Shown here: positions 33,875 to 45,565 of the stretch, piece after piece | Numbering within the stretch: position 1 is the first letter of the stretch | How the letters are laid out: each line of letters begins with the position of its first letter | NCBI RefSeq assembly: GCF_022606295.1 | Contig: NZ_JAHHZS010000021.1 | Coordinates: forward strand, 17,316-81,315 | Reading direction: 5' to 3' | Length of the DNA stretch: 64,000 nt | Source of the DNA: Arthrobacter bambusae | GTDB lineage: Bacteria > Actinomycetota > Actinomycetes > Actinomycetales > Micrococcaceae | Position numbers and translations under genes: made by a program | Notes under the pieces: model-generated | Seen by the model: only the letters and a program-made list of their open reading frames with translations | What the model was told of the DNA's origin: nothing | The model's database searches: none

Positions 33875-35011
33875 CTACCGCCCGGAGTAAGGCGAGACGA
33901 CGACGTCGACGCGCTGGAACTCCTTCAGGTCCGAATAGCCGGTGGTGGCCATGGAACGGCGAAGCGCTCCGATCAGGTTGGACGTTCCGTTGGTGTGGTG
34001 GCCCGGTCCGAAGAGTACTTCTTCGAGGGGCCCGACAGTGCCGACGTTGACCCTGTCGCCGCGGGGCAGCTCAAGGTGGTGGGCTTCCTGGCCCCAGTGC
34101 CAGCCCTTGCCCGGGGCTTCTTCGGCACGTGCCAGGGCGCTGCCGAGCATGACGGCGTCGGCGCCCATGGCGATGGCTTTGACGATGTCACCCGAACTGC
34201 CCATGCCGCCGTCGGCGATCACGTGCACGTATCGTCCGCCGGATTCATCCATGTAGTCGCGGCGGGCTGCGGCGACGTCGGAAATGGCGGATGCCATGGG
34301 CGAATGGATGCCGAGCGCACGGCGCGTTGTGGTCGTCGCGCCGCCGCCAAAGCCCACCAGGACGCCGGCCGCACCAGTACGCATGAGGTGCAGTGCCGGG
34401 GTGTACCCGGCGGCTCCGCCGACGATCACCGGCACGTCGAGTTCGTAGATGAACTGCTTGAGGTTCAGTGGCTCGTGGTTCTTGGAGACGTGTTCGGCCG
34501 AGACGGTGGTGCCCCGGATGACAAAAATGTCGACGCCGGCGGCAACCACGGTTTTATAGTGCTCCTGGGTGCGCTGCGGCGTCAGCGATCCGGCCACGGT
34601 CACGCCCGAAGCCCGGATTTCCGCGAGCCTGGTGGTGATCAGTTCGGGCTGGATGGGAGCCTTGTAGAGCTCCTGCATGCGCCGAGTGACCGCCGGGCTG
34701 GCCGTTTCATCCTCAAGGGCGGAGATCTCGTCCAGCACGGATTGGGGGTCCTCGTAGCGCGTCCACAAACCCTCGAGGTCCAGCACGCCCAGGCCGCCCA
34801 GCCGGCCAAGTGCGATGGCCGTTTCAGGAGACATCGCAGAGTCCATGGGTGCGGCGATCACTGGCATCTCGAACTTGTAGGCATCAATCTGCCATGAGAC
34901 GGAGACGTCCTTGGGGTCGCGCGTCCGGCGGTTGGGGACGATCGCGATGTCATCCAGGGAGTAGGCACGACGCCCACGCTTGCCACGGCCAATCTCAATC
35001 TCATAAGTCAC
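33875..35011 (-). CDS. GuaB3 family IMP dehydrogenase-related protein
   Basis: 378 residues. It matches the actinobacterial GuaB3 family: GRGKRGRRAYSLDDIAIVPNR at the start, then VIAAPMDSAMSPETAIALG and GGAAGYTPALHLMRTGAAGV. It has the IMPDH TIM barrel but no CBS pair, and the usual GSICTT catalytic loop is not seen, so it is unlikely to be a normal IMP dehydrogenase. Role unknown; it accompanies guaB throughout actinobacteria, as here. Starts at GTG 35011. A terminator at 35094-35129 separates it from guaB. Confidence 0.92.
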   Translation of the reverse strand: MTYEIEIGRGKRGRRAYSLDDIAIVPNRRTRDPKDVSVSWQIDAYKFEMPVIAAPMDSAMSPETAIALGRLGGLGVLDLEGLWTRYEDPQSVLDEISALEDETASPAVTRRMQELYKAPIQPELITTRLAEIRASGVTVAGSLTPQRTQEHYKTVVAAGVDIFVIRGTTVSAEHVSKNHEPLNLKQFIYELDVPVIVGGAAGYTPALHLMRTGAAGVLVGFGGGATTTTRRALGIHSPMASAISDVAAARRDYMDESGGRYVHVIADGGMGSSGDIVKAIAMGADAVMLGSALARAEEAPGKGWHWGQEAHHLELPRGDRVNVGTVGPLEEVLFGPGHHTNGTSNLIGALRRSMATTGYSDLKEFQRVDVVVSPYSGR

Positions 35012-35093
35012 TGCTCTAGGTTATCCCAGTGCACCGCGATCTTCCGGCAGGGTGACGTACAGCATGACGGCGGGGGCTGCCGCGAAAACAGCC

Positions 35094-35129
35094 GAGCCCG
35101 CCACCTTCCTGGAGGGAGGTGGCGGGCTC
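35094..35129 (-). terminator. Intrinsic terminator of guaB
   Basis: Perfect 13-bp stem GAGCCCGCCACCT / AGGTGGCGGGCTC with a 10-base loop, after the guaB stop on the minus strand, followed by a TTTT run. Confidence 0.88.
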
Positions 35130-35158
35130 ACTTGAACTGCCTATGGGAAGAATGGCGC

Positions 35159-36736
<1,578 letters not shown>

Positions 36737-36762
36737 TCATTACGGGACTGGCCTGTGCAGAA

Positions 36763-36787
36763 AGGTTCTGAATAAATAGTAGAACCT
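36763..36787. promoter_or_regulatory. Inverted repeat upstream of guaB
   Basis: AGGTTCT (36763-36769) and AGAACCT (36781-36787) are perfect 7-bp arms around an 11-bp AT-rich spacer, about 95 bp upstream of the guaB start. Read on the minus strand the spacer holds TATTTA. Candidate operator or part of the promoter of guaB; no known regulator fits. Confidence 0.45.
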
Positions 36788-36890
36788 CGCCGCCGATCCC
36801 CATATTCCGCGAGGGCAATGTGAGCAACGGCACCCGGGGGGCTCCCGTTGTCGGGCCCGGCTGGGCGTCGGGGTCCCTGACTCCGGGCGC

Positions 36891-38951
36891 CTAGCTCCAG
36901 CCGGTGGCGGCCAGCCACCTTTCCTTGAGCATGGGCGCCATGCTCGCAACATAGGTCTTGGAGAGGTGGTTGTTGTCCAAGTAGACAAACGTGTTGCCCA
37001 CAACCCCGGGACATTCCGTGCCGTTGCAAATCAGATCGGTCATATCCAGGATGGACAAGCCCGGGTACTTCCCCTGAAGGGACGCGAGCGGGTTCTGGGC
37101 CGCCAGCAATTGCTCCTGGCTTGGATTGCAGTCGGGGCTGTGTTGACCTTTGACCGCGACGCAATCGGCCATGTTGAAATCGAACCTCGGGTTGTCCCGT
37201 ACGGCGATGACGTTGATGCCCTTACCCGTGAGCATCTTCACTGTGTCTTCAAGGCCCACTGTCAGCTTTTCATCGGGTGATGAGGGCGATGCCGCCGTCC
37301 CCACCAGGAATACGGCACTCGGTGGATGCTGGTCGATCTGCTGGACGACGGCGTCGTTGAAGGCCTTGCACGGTGCGTCCAATCCGGAGGTATCCACGGT
37401 GAACGGACATGCGCCGAGCAGCAGCTGGTAGGTGCGCCATTGCTCCTGTTCGGCCACCGGAGCCACCGCGGCCAGCCATTGCTCCGCGTGGGAGTCGCCG
37501 AGCACCAGAATGGTCCGGCTGGATTCGGCCGGCTGATTGTTTTGAAGGCAAACCCCTTGGAGGAGTTTGGACGAAGGCACCAGATCTCCCGAGCATTTGC
37601 TGGGTAGATTTGCCCAGTCCTGGGCCAGCTTTTCAGCGGTGGGAAGCAGGACAGCGCTGGGACTCACTTCGTTGACGTAGCCGGGCACCAAGGCAGCGGC
37701 TCCAGGGTTGTCCTTTTGGGCTTGGTCCATGGCGATTTTGGCGGTCACGTTCTGCTGCACCGTGAAACCGATCAACGGCACTATCGCGATAGTGAGGCAG
37801 GCGACGATCGCGACGGCGGCACGTCGCCGGTTCACTTCGGGCCACTTCCATTCCCTGAACGGCTTCTCGACGAACTTGGTCGTCAGGAAGGCCAGAACCA
37901 ACGCGGTGGCAATGATGACGGTCCCGGAGAGCCAGCCGGCGTGGTCCTTCCCTGTCCAGATGAGGGAGATGACCAGCAACGGCCAATGCCACAAGTACAG
38001 TGCATAGGAGTTGTCGCCCAGGCGAACGAGGGGCCGGGAGCTGAGGATCCGGTCCACTCCGAATCGGCTGCCGGTCTGGCCCGCGGCAATGATGCAGGCG
38101 GCCGCCAGGGTCGGCCAGAGCGCCACGAAGCCAGGGAACGCCGTCTGGACCTGGAGCACGATCCCGCAGCTCAGCATGGCGATAACGCCGACCCACCCCA
38201 TCACCACGCGGACGTTCTTCGAGATCTTCACCATCGGCAGGACCAGGGCAGCCAGTGTTCCGAGGGCGAACTCCCACAGCCTGGCGAAAGTATCAAAGTA
38301 GGCGGTGGTCTGGTTCGACGCCGTGGCAATGATCGAGTAGGTGAGCGACACCAGGAAGATCAGCCCGAACACATACGTCAGGGCGACCCTGTAGCGGAGG
38401 GCGTACTTTCTGCAGACCAATGCGGCGATCGCGAAAATGACCGGCCAAAGGATGAAGACCTGGCCCTGGATCGAAAGGGACCAGAAATGCTGGAGGGGAC
38501 TCGCTTGGCTGCGGTCGGCAGCATAGTAGTTGACCGCTTCCCGCTGGAGGAGCCAGTTCTGGACGTAGAAAAGGGAGGCCCAGACCTGGTCGACCAAGGC
38601 TGCCCACCGGGTTTTGGGGAGGACCACGAAGATGGCGGCCAAAGTACCCAGGAGAACCACGACGGTTGCCGGAAGCAGCCGCCGGAACAAGTGAAGCCAA
38701 TGCCTCAGCAGGTCCATGGGCCGGTGCTGCGCATAGCGGTTTGTGAACTGCAATGTCATCAAGAAGGCGGACACCAGAAGGAAGACGTCTACGCCACCGG
38801 AAACCCTGCCGAACCACACGTGGTACGTAACCACCATGAGCACCGCGAGGGAGCGCAGGCCTTGAATTTCAGGGCGAAAGTTCGGCTTTCTTCCGGTGCC
38901 ACTGGAACGACGTTGCTCCTTGGTAGTAGCCGTCGTTTGCGCAGTTGACAC
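36891..38951 (-). CDS. Acyltransferase family 3 protein with C-terminal SGNH domain (OafA-like)
   Basis: About 686 residues. The N-terminal 400 residues form an acyltransferase-3 membrane domain: RPEIQGLRSLAVLMVVTYHV (active-site His) and GGVDVFLLVSAFLMT, with about ten helices. A soluble extracellular SGNH part follows: ILVLGDSHAEQWLAA (GDSH nucleophile) and YLDNNHLSKTYV (catalytic Asp/His near the end). Such OafA-type enzymes O-acetylate cell-surface polysaccharides. GTG at 38951 is preferred because GAGGGG lies seven bases upstream; ATG at 38984 is just past a predicted -10 and has none. Confidence 0.9.
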   Translation of the reverse strand: MSTAQTTATTKEQRRSSGTGRKPNFRPEIQGLRSLAVLMVVTYHVWFGRVSGGVDVFLLVSAFLMTLQFTNRYAQHRPMDLLRHWLHLFRRLLPATVVVLLGTLAAIFVVLPKTRWAALVDQVWASLFYVQNWLLQREAVNYYAADRSQASPLQHFWSLSIQGQVFILWPVIFAIAALVCRKYALRYRVALTYVFGLIFLVSLTYSIIATASNQTTAYFDTFARLWEFALGTLAALVLPMVKISKNVRVVMGWVGVIAMLSCGIVLQVQTAFPGFVALWPTLAAACIIAAGQTGSRFGVDRILSSRPLVRLGDNSYALYLWHWPLLVISLIWTGKDHAGWLSGTVIIATALVLAFLTTKFVEKPFREWKWPEVNRRRAAVAIVACLTIAIVPLIGFTVQQNVTAKIAMDQAQKDNPGAAALVPGYVNEVSPSAVLLPTAEKLAQDWANLPSKCSGDLVPSSKLLQGVCLQNNQPAESSRTILVLGDSHAEQWLAAVAPVAEQEQWRTYQLLLGACPFTVDTSGLDAPCKAFNDAVVQQIDQHPPSAVFLVGTAASPSSPDEKLTVGLEDTVKMLTGKGINVIAVRDNPRFDFNMADCVAVKGQHSPDCNPSQEQLLAAQNPLASLQGKYPGLSILDMTDLICNGTECPGVVGNTFVYLDNNHLSKTYVASMAPMLKERWLAATGWS

Positions 38952-38986
38952 AACAATGCCCCTCAATGACCTAGATCGAACCATAA

Positions 38987-39016
38987 ATCTTACTGATTCG
39001 TAATAACAAGTGCCAA
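38987..39016 (-). promoter_or_regulatory. Promoter of the acyltransferase gene
   Basis: On the minus strand, TTGGCA (39016-39011), an 18-bp spacer and TAAGAT (38992-38987). The AT-rich upstream region stands out. A start site near 38980 would leave a leader of about 30 nt before GTG 38951. Confidence 0.55.
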
Positions 39017-39141
39017 TCGAAAATCCATTCGAGAAGCATCCATCACTCAATTAGGTCATGCTTGGCTGGACGTTGACATGGCGAATACCGAGTGCCAACT
39101 GTGGGCTCGTCCATGCCGCGACGAAGGTAGCCGGGAGCCAA

Positions 39142-39183
39142 ACGCAGGAGGCCCGGCCCCCAACGGGACCGGGCCTCCTGCGT
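39142..39183 (-). terminator. Terminator of groES-groEL
   Basis: Perfect 15-bp stem ACGCAGGAGGCCCGG / CCGGGCCTCCTGCGT with a 12-base loop, 14 bases beyond the groEL stop on the minus strand. No T-run. Confidence 0.88.
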
Positions 39184-39196
39184 CGGACAACCAGGA

Positions 39197-40819
<1,623 letters not shown>

Positions 40820-40892
40820 TCAAGACGGAAAACCCGCACCGCTGATTCGACCGGAAAAGTCCGACGTGATCTGCGATGCGGGATCCAGGGAA

Positions 40893-41189
40893 TTACTTAA
40901 CGACGATCGCCAGAACGTCGCGGGCGGACAGAACGAGGTATTCGTTGCCGCCGGTCTTGACTTCAGTTCCGCCGTACTTGGAGTAGATGACGACGTCGCC
41001 AACGGTTACGTCGACCGGAACCCGGTTGCCGTTGTCATCGAAGCGGCCGGGGCCAACTGCAACAACTTCGCCTTCCTGCGGCTTTTCCTGTGCAGTGTCC
41101 GGGATGACCAGGCCGGAAGCCGTGGTCTGCTCTGCTTCGAGCGGGCGGACAACAATGCGATCCTCGAGAGGCTTAATGGAGACCGACAC
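40893..41189 (-). CDS. groS: 10-kDa co-chaperonin GroES
   Basis: 98-residue lid of the GroEL chamber. [20 protein letters not shown] is followed by the mobile-loop region [20 protein letters not shown] and the roof [14 protein letters not shown]. Full length and canonical. It is preceded by two CIRCE elements and a sigma-70-type promoter, so it is expected to be repressed by HrcA. Confidence 0.98.
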   Translation of the reverse strand: MSVSIKPLEDRIVVRPLEAEQTTASGLVIPDTAQEKPQEGEVVAVGPGRFDDNGNRVPVDVTVGDVVIYSKYGGTEVKTGGNEYLVLSARDVLAIVVK

Positions 41190-41288
41190 TCGGATCTCTC
41201 CTTTACGTGAGGTAGTACATGGACTATCAAACCAGGGGTGCCGTGGCGGGCTTACCGTCGTCGCGGTGCCGGTAAGTGCCTGGCGGCA

Positions 41289-41315
41289 TTAGCACCCGCC
41301 TAGGGAGAGTGCTAA
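41289..41315 (-). promoter_or_regulatory. CIRCE element (promoter-proximal)
   Basis: On the minus strand, TTAGCACTC, nine bases, GGGTGCTAA: one mismatch to the HrcA operator TTAGCACTC-N9-GAGTGCTAA. It covers the expected transcription start of groES-groEL. Confidence 0.92.
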
Positions 41316-41320
41316 TCAAG

Positions 41321-41349
41321 ACTCTATGTAAGCATTAGCACTCGGTCAA
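41321..41349 (-). promoter_or_regulatory. groES-groEL promoter
   Basis: On the minus strand, TTGACC (41349-41344), a 17-bp spacer and TAGAGT (41326-41321). The -35 box lies inside the distal CIRCE element and the start region inside the proximal one, so HrcA binding to either site would block RNA polymerase. Confidence 0.75.
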
Positions 41350-41361
41350 GGCGAGTGCCAG
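41335..41361 (-). promoter_or_regulatory. CIRCE element (promoter-distal)
   Basis: Read on the plus strand, TTAGCACTC, nine bases, GAGTGCCAG: a perfect left half and a right half with two changes. It overlaps the -35 box of the groES promoter. Confidence 0.85.
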
Positions 41362-41408
41362 AATTCCGTCACGGGTGAACACCCGGAGCGCCGCTTCCGG
41401 TCGGAAGC

Positions 41409-41819
41409 TCATTGCCCGGCGAGGTCGTCGAAGTCGACATCCTCGCCGTCGTCGTACTCTTCCGCCGGCGCGGTTCCGCGGTTCAGGTACAGCACCACGC
41501 CGCTCGCGAGCGCGACGACGCCGAACACCACCAGCCCGACGATCGCACCGATGCGCGCACCGGAATAGGTGTCCCGGATCTCCCGGGCCTCGTCAGTGGC
41601 GTCCTGGACGCTCTTTCCGGTCATGGAGTAGGTAGCTGCATTGAAGGAATCGAGGAAGAAAATAATGATCAAGAGAGCGATGCAGACAACGGCAATCAAA
41701 GCACCGACGATAAGCGCCGGGCGGGCATACTTGGAAAGATTTCCGGCGAAGGGACGTCTATCGGGGACAGAGGGAGAACCATTGGCGTCGTCAGGCTGGC
41801 GTACTGGGTTGTCTTCCAT
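41409..41819 (-). CDS. Two-helix membrane protein, hypothetical
   Basis: 136 residues with a hydrophilic N-terminus, two membrane helices at about 34-56 (ALIVGALIAVVCIALLIII) and 88-111 (ARIGAIVGLVVFGVVALASG), a helical charged loop between (DATDEAREIRDTY) and a very acidic C-terminus (EEYDDGEDVDFDDLAGQ). Not recognised. It is upstream of the groES control region on the same strand, but that region separates them, so it is a single gene. Starts at ATG 41819. Confidence 0.85.
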   Translation of the reverse strand: MEDNPVRQPDDANGSPSVPDRRPFAGNLSKYARPALIVGALIAVVCIALLIIIFFLDSFNAATYSMTGKSVQDATDEAREIRDTYSGARIGAIVGLVVFGVVALASGVVLYLNRGTAPAEEYDDGEDVDFDDLAGQ

Positions 41820-41896
41820 GGCATCAACCCTATCCGCCCGAGTGCTCCCGGATCCCCCTCCACCCCGTATGACAGGCGAGCACTAGGCTAGTTCCC

Positions 41897-43135
41897 ATGG
41901 CTGACACACCCCAGGACCACATTGCCCCCTTGCTGACAACCGAGGGTTGGGAACTCCTGGCATCCTTGGGACCGTACCGCGACGGCGAAGCGTTGGCCCT
42001 CAATGCCCGCCTGCGCAAGGACGGCCACTCCCCCGGGCTGGTGGCCGCCGTCCTCACCCAATCCAGGCTCCGCACCCGGGCCGAGGCCAAGTTCGGCGAA
42101 TTCGCCCGGCAGATGCTCTTCACCCAAGCCGGCCTGGAGCAGGCCACCCGGCTCAGTGTGGCAGCCAGGCACGCCGAGCGTTTCGCCAAGGCGGGCACGC
42201 AGCACGTCGCGGACTTGGGCTGCGGGCTCGGAGCCGACTCCATGGCCATGGCCTCGATGGACATCAAGGTCACCGCCGTGGAACTGGATGAGACCACCGC
42301 GGCGTGCGCCACCATCAACCTCATGCCCTTCCCGCATGCGTCAGTGGTGCACACTGACGCTACGTCCGTGCCCCTCGACGGGGTCGACGGCGTGTGGCTC
42401 GATCCGGCGCGCCGCACGACGTCGTCGTCGGGGACGAAGCGTATCTGGGATCCGGAGGCGTTCTCGCCGCCGTTGTCCTTCGTTGAATCGCTGGCCGCTA
42501 CCGGAAAGTCGGTCGGCGTCAAGATGGGTCCGGGGATGCCGCACGAATCGGTTCCGGGCGGCTGTGAGGCGCAGTGGGTCTCGGTGGGAGGGGACGTCAC
42601 CGAAGTAACGCTGTGGTTCAACGACGTCGCCCGTCCCGGCATCCGTCGTGCGGCACTGGTGCTCGGGCCGCAAGGCGCAGCCGAGATCACCAGCGGCGAA
42701 GATTTCGACGGCGGCCCGGTGCCCGACGTCGGACCGGTGGAGGGGTACCTCTATGAACCGGACGGCGCGGTGATCCGCGCCGGACTGGTGGCCGACGTCG
42801 CACTCCGGCTGGGCGGGCACCTGGTGGACCGGCACATCGCCTACATTTGCGCTCCGGAGCTGGTGGAGACCCCATTCGCGCGCGCCTACAAAGTCCTGGA
42901 GGTCATGCCGTTGAACGTCAAGGCCCTCAAGGCCTGGGTGAAGGCCAACGGCATCGGTGTACTGGACATCAAGAAGCGCGGCACATCCGTCACCCCCGAG
43001 GAACTGCGGAAACAATTGCTGCCGGCCGGAAAGGGCTCGGCGAAAGGCCGCGGCAACAAGACAGCCACTCTGGTCCTCACGAGGATCGGCGAGGAAAAGG
43101 TGGCTGTTGTGGTGGAGCCGGCAGCGGCCGACTAG
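41897..43135 (+). CDS. Class I SAM-dependent methyltransferase with THUMP-like domain
   Basis: 412 residues. The SAM-binding motif is HVADLGCGLGADSMAMASMD, with the acidic residue in TAVELDETTAA; VDGVWLDPARR is the post-motif resembling DPPR of RNA methyltransferases. The C-terminal 100 residues (KALKAWVKANGIGVLDIKKR and onwards) match the THUMP-like domain common in this actinobacterial family. It is likely an RNA or rRNA methyltransferase; target unknown. Single gene, divergent from the hypothetical membrane protein. Confidence 0.88.
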   Translation: MADTPQDHIAPLLTTEGWELLASLGPYRDGEALALNARLRKDGHSPGLVAAVLTQSRLRTRAEAKFGEFARQMLFTQAGLEQATRLSVAARHAERFAKAGTQHVADLGCGLGADSMAMASMDIKVTAVELDETTAACATINLMPFPHASVVHTDATSVPLDGVDGVWLDPARRTTSSSGTKRIWDPEAFSPPLSFVESLAATGKSVGVKMGPGMPHESVPGGCEAQWVSVGGDVTEVTLWFNDVARPGIRRAALVLGPQGAAEITSGEDFDGGPVPDVGPVEGYLYEPDGAVIRAGLVADVALRLGGHLVDRHIAYICAPELVETPFARAYKVLEVMPLNVKALKAWVKANGIGVLDIKKRGTSVTPEELRKQLLPAGKGSAKGRGNKTATLVLTRIGEEKVAVVVEPAAAD

Positions 43136-43162
43136 GTTACGCCAGGCCGGCCCCGCGGCGCC

Positions 43163-43981
43163 CTACTGGGCCCGCGTGAACTCTTCGGCAGCGGCCACTT
43201 GCTCCGGAGTTGGCGTGATGCCGGTGTAGAGCACGAACTGTTCGAGCGCCTGGATCGTGGCCACCTCGGCACCGCTGATGACGGTCTTTCCTGCCGCACG
43301 GCCAGCCTTGATGAGCGGCGTCTCTGCAGGGAGGGCGACGACGTCGAACACCACCTGCGCGGCCGCGACCGCCGCTTCGGGGAAGGACAGCGAGCCGGAC
43401 TCGGGTCCGTCGGCCATGCCGACCGGCGTGACGTTGACGATCACGTCCGCGGTCGACTCTCCAACTTCGGCCTGCCAGTCGAAGCCGTAGAGCGCCGCGA
43501 GGGATTGTCCGGACTTCTCGTTCCGCGCAACCACCGTGACGCGAGAGAATCCGGCGTCGCGGAAGGCTGCCGCGGTGGCCTTGGCCATGCCGCCGGAACC
43601 GCGGAGCAGCACAGACGACGCCGGGTCGATCGCGTTGCGCTCGATCAGCTGGGCGATCGCGGTGTAGTCGGTGTTGTAGGCCGTGAGTACCCCGTCGTCG
43701 TTCACGATCGTGTTGACCGAGTCGATAGCGGCGGCCGATGCGTCCATGCGGTCGACGAGGGCGATGACGTCCTCCTTGTACGGCATTGAGACGGCGCAGC
43801 CGCGGATGCCCAGGCCGCGCACGCCGGCGATCGCGTTCGGGAGGTCAGCGGGAGCGAAGGCTTTGTAGATCCAGTTCAGGCCGAGCGCCTCGTAGAGGAA
43901 GTTGTGGAAACGCGTTCCGTTGTTGCTCGGCCGGGCAGAGAGTGAAATGCAAAGCGTCATGTCTTTGTTGAGGATCGGCAT
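43163..43981 (-). CDS. Shikimate dehydrogenase-like protein (HI0607 type)
   Basis: 272 residues. It resembles Haemophilus HI0607 (SDH-L) closely in recalled sequence: MTLCISLSARPSNNGTRFHN, then GVRGLGIRGCAVSMPYKEDV with the catalytic Lys, NTDYTAIAQLI, and the NADP motif LLRGSGGMAKATAAAF. The canonical AroE substrate motif (SxSPxxHN) is changed to ARPSNNGTRFHN, so true shikimate reduction is doubtful. Known SDH-L enzymes have weak shikimate activity and unknown physiological substrates. Starts at ATG 43981; single gene, convergent with the methyltransferase. Confidence 0.9.
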   Translation of the reverse strand: MPILNKDMTLCISLSARPSNNGTRFHNFLYEALGLNWIYKAFAPADLPNAIAGVRGLGIRGCAVSMPYKEDVIALVDRMDASAAAIDSVNTIVNDDGVLTAYNTDYTAIAQLIERNAIDPASSVLLRGSGGMAKATAAAFRDAGFSRVTVVARNEKSGQSLAALYGFDWQAEVGESTADVIVNVTPVGMADGPESGSLSFPEAAVAAAQVVFDVVALPAETPLIKAGRAAGKTVISGAEVATIQALEQFVLYTGITPTPEQVAAAEEFTRAQ

Positions 43982-44031
43982 AACGGGGCTTCCTTCGCGT
44001 AGCGGGTTCTCTGCCCAGCCTAGACGGGGAG

Positions 44032-44154
44032 CTAGCCTTGGCGCGCCTTGAAGCGCGGGTTCAGCTTGTTGATGACAAAGGTGCGGCCTCGCCGACGCAC
44101 CACTTGCGCGCCGGGAACCTTCTTGAGGGCACGCAGCGAATTCCTGACTTTCAT
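44032..44154 (-). CDS. rpmJ: Ribosomal protein bL36, cysteine-free (C-minus) paralogue
   Basis: 40 residues: [20 protein letters not shown], then [20 protein letters not shown]. The basic, short bL36 fold is clear, but the four zinc ligands (C..C..C..H) are absent. Such C-minus L36 copies replace the zinc-binding form when zinc is short. GAAGGAG lies eight bases upstream of ATG 44154. It is downstream of the CobW-like gene on the same strand, with a Zur-like box ahead of that gene, so zinc-controlled expression is expected. Confidence 0.95.
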   Translation of the reverse strand: MKVRNSLRALKKVPGAQVVRRRGRTFVINKLNPRFKARQG

Positions 44155-44236
44155 GGGGTTCTCCTTCTCGGGTTGTGACTTGGTTGATGGCGGCTTTGTT
44201 CCGCCGCGGCTGCAGCCCGGCTACCCTATGGTCCGG

Positions 44237-45403
44237 CTACAGGGTGGATTCGAGTTCGAAAGGGTCCTCGAGTCCGGCGAAGCCGAGCCGCATCTCCGCT
44301 TCGCTCAGCGCACATCCGTCCAGAAGTGCGCGGATTTCGGCTGCGTCGAGGTCTTCCTCCCGTCCGGTCACGGCGAGCACCGTGCCCCGGTCGCCGAAGC
44401 GGGGATGCCAGTCGAGGACAGCGTCGACGTCGGGGTGCGCCTTTCCGTGCTGCGGGCCTTCGCCGCCGGGGACGGGCCCGGCACCAGCGTCCGCGAGCCA
44501 CTCGCCTGTGCTCTCGAGCCAAACGCGCGGCCCGATTCCCTGCACCGCGATCCGGACTCTGGCAGCCGAGGCAATCCACAAGCGGCCCCTCATCCAGTGG
44601 GATCCCTCGGCCAACCTGGGCAGCGCCTGCTGGAATCGAGCCGGATGAAGGGGGCGTTCCACTTTGTGGAGCACGGTCCGGAAACGCCCCGACCCTTGCT
44701 CGAGCGGAACCCGCACGGAACCGCGACGCACCCTTGCGAGGGCCTCGGCGCCGTCGTAGCAGCCGGGCCGGAAGTCGTCGTCGCTGGCGGAAACGGCGGC
44801 GTGCGGCGCAAGCTGCCCAAGGAGTTCCAGCCCTTGTGCCCAGGCCTCGCTGGAGTCCGGGCGCAAGCCGGTGAGCTCTGCCTCAAGGCCGGCGTGCACC
44901 ATGACGGTGTCCGCATGGCCCAGTTCCCCGATGAGGAATTCGCCGCTGGTGCGGTCGTCCTCGGGCATGGCCGTGAAGCCGGATTCGTACAGCGTGTGCT
45001 TGTCCCAGATGTGGTCTTCCAGCCCCGAGGGATCGATCGCCAACACGGCGTTGTCAATGACGGCGGCCCGTCTCAGGCCTCGCTTGAGTTCCGCCACCGC
45101 CATCTCCACGGAGACACCTGGCGGCAAGCCGAGGACGACGTGGTCATGACCGGAAGACTCGAGACGTTCCGCCGTCGGGACAACATCGAGACGGACCGTG
45201 CAGCTAAGGCAACCATGTTCCAAGGCGGTTTGGGCTTGCTCCACCAGTTGGCCGTCGCGGAAGATCCTTCGCAAGACAATGGAGCCGTCCAGGAGATCGT
45301 GCAGGACTACCACCGAATCTCGATGGGTCCGTCCAAGCCTGGCGACGGCTGCTTCGCGGCATTGGCTGTCCAGGGAACTGACAACAGAAAGATGCATGTT
45401 CAC
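44237..45403 (-). CDS. CobW-family protein lacking the GTPase P-loop
   Basis: 388 residues. CobW/COG0523 features are GCLSCTVRLDVVPTAERL (the GCxxCT metal-motif region with the middle Cys replaced by Ser) and the C-terminal CobW_C domain from about residue 250 (VRVPLEQGSGRFRTVLH..., WLDWHPRFGDRGT). The start is MNMHLSVVSSLDSQCREAAV, where other members have the P-loop GFLGAGKTT, so GTP binding by the normal motif seems lost. A Zur-type palindrome lies 9 bp upstream of the start, and a zinc-free L36 gene follows in the same direction. It fits a metal-handling protein of the zinc-starvation response. Confidence 0.75.
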   Translation of the reverse strand: MNMHLSVVSSLDSQCREAAVARLGRTHRDSVVVLHDLLDGSIVLRRIFRDGQLVEQAQTALEHGCLSCTVRLDVVPTAERLESSGHDHVVLGLPPGVSVEMAVAELKRGLRRAAVIDNAVLAIDPSGLEDHIWDKHTLYESGFTAMPEDDRTSGEFLIGELGHADTVMVHAGLEAELTGLRPDSSEAWAQGLELLGQLAPHAAVSASDDDFRPGCYDGAEALARVRRGSVRVPLEQGSGRFRTVLHKVERPLHPARFQQALPRLAEGSHWMRGRLWIASAARVRIAVQGIGPRVWLESTGEWLADAGAGPVPGGEGPQHGKAHPDVDAVLDWHPRFGDRGTVLAVTGREEDLDAAEIRALLDGCALSEAEMRLGFAGLEDPFELESTL

Positions 45404-45411
45404 TAGCTTAT

Positions 45412-45428
45412 ATGCAAATCATTCTCAT
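45412..45428. promoter_or_regulatory. Putative Zur box
   Basis: ATGCAAAT-C-ATTCTCAT is a 17-bp interrupted palindrome in AT-rich DNA, just upstream of the CobW-like gene. It resembles actinobacterial Zur operators of the TGAAAATGATTTTCA kind (read on the minus strand: ATGAGAATGATTTGCAT). Its place before a zinc-free L36 operon supports the call. Confidence 0.7.
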
Positions 45429-45565
45429 TAGCAAAAAATGCTTTACCTTCCATGAAATCCGTCCATGCGGTACCGTACCGCCCCTGCATTAGACTTGAGC
45501 CAACCGCTGACGGCCCCACGGCGGGCATTGCTCAGGGCGTTTTGGCAAATACCGAGGGGACCCAC

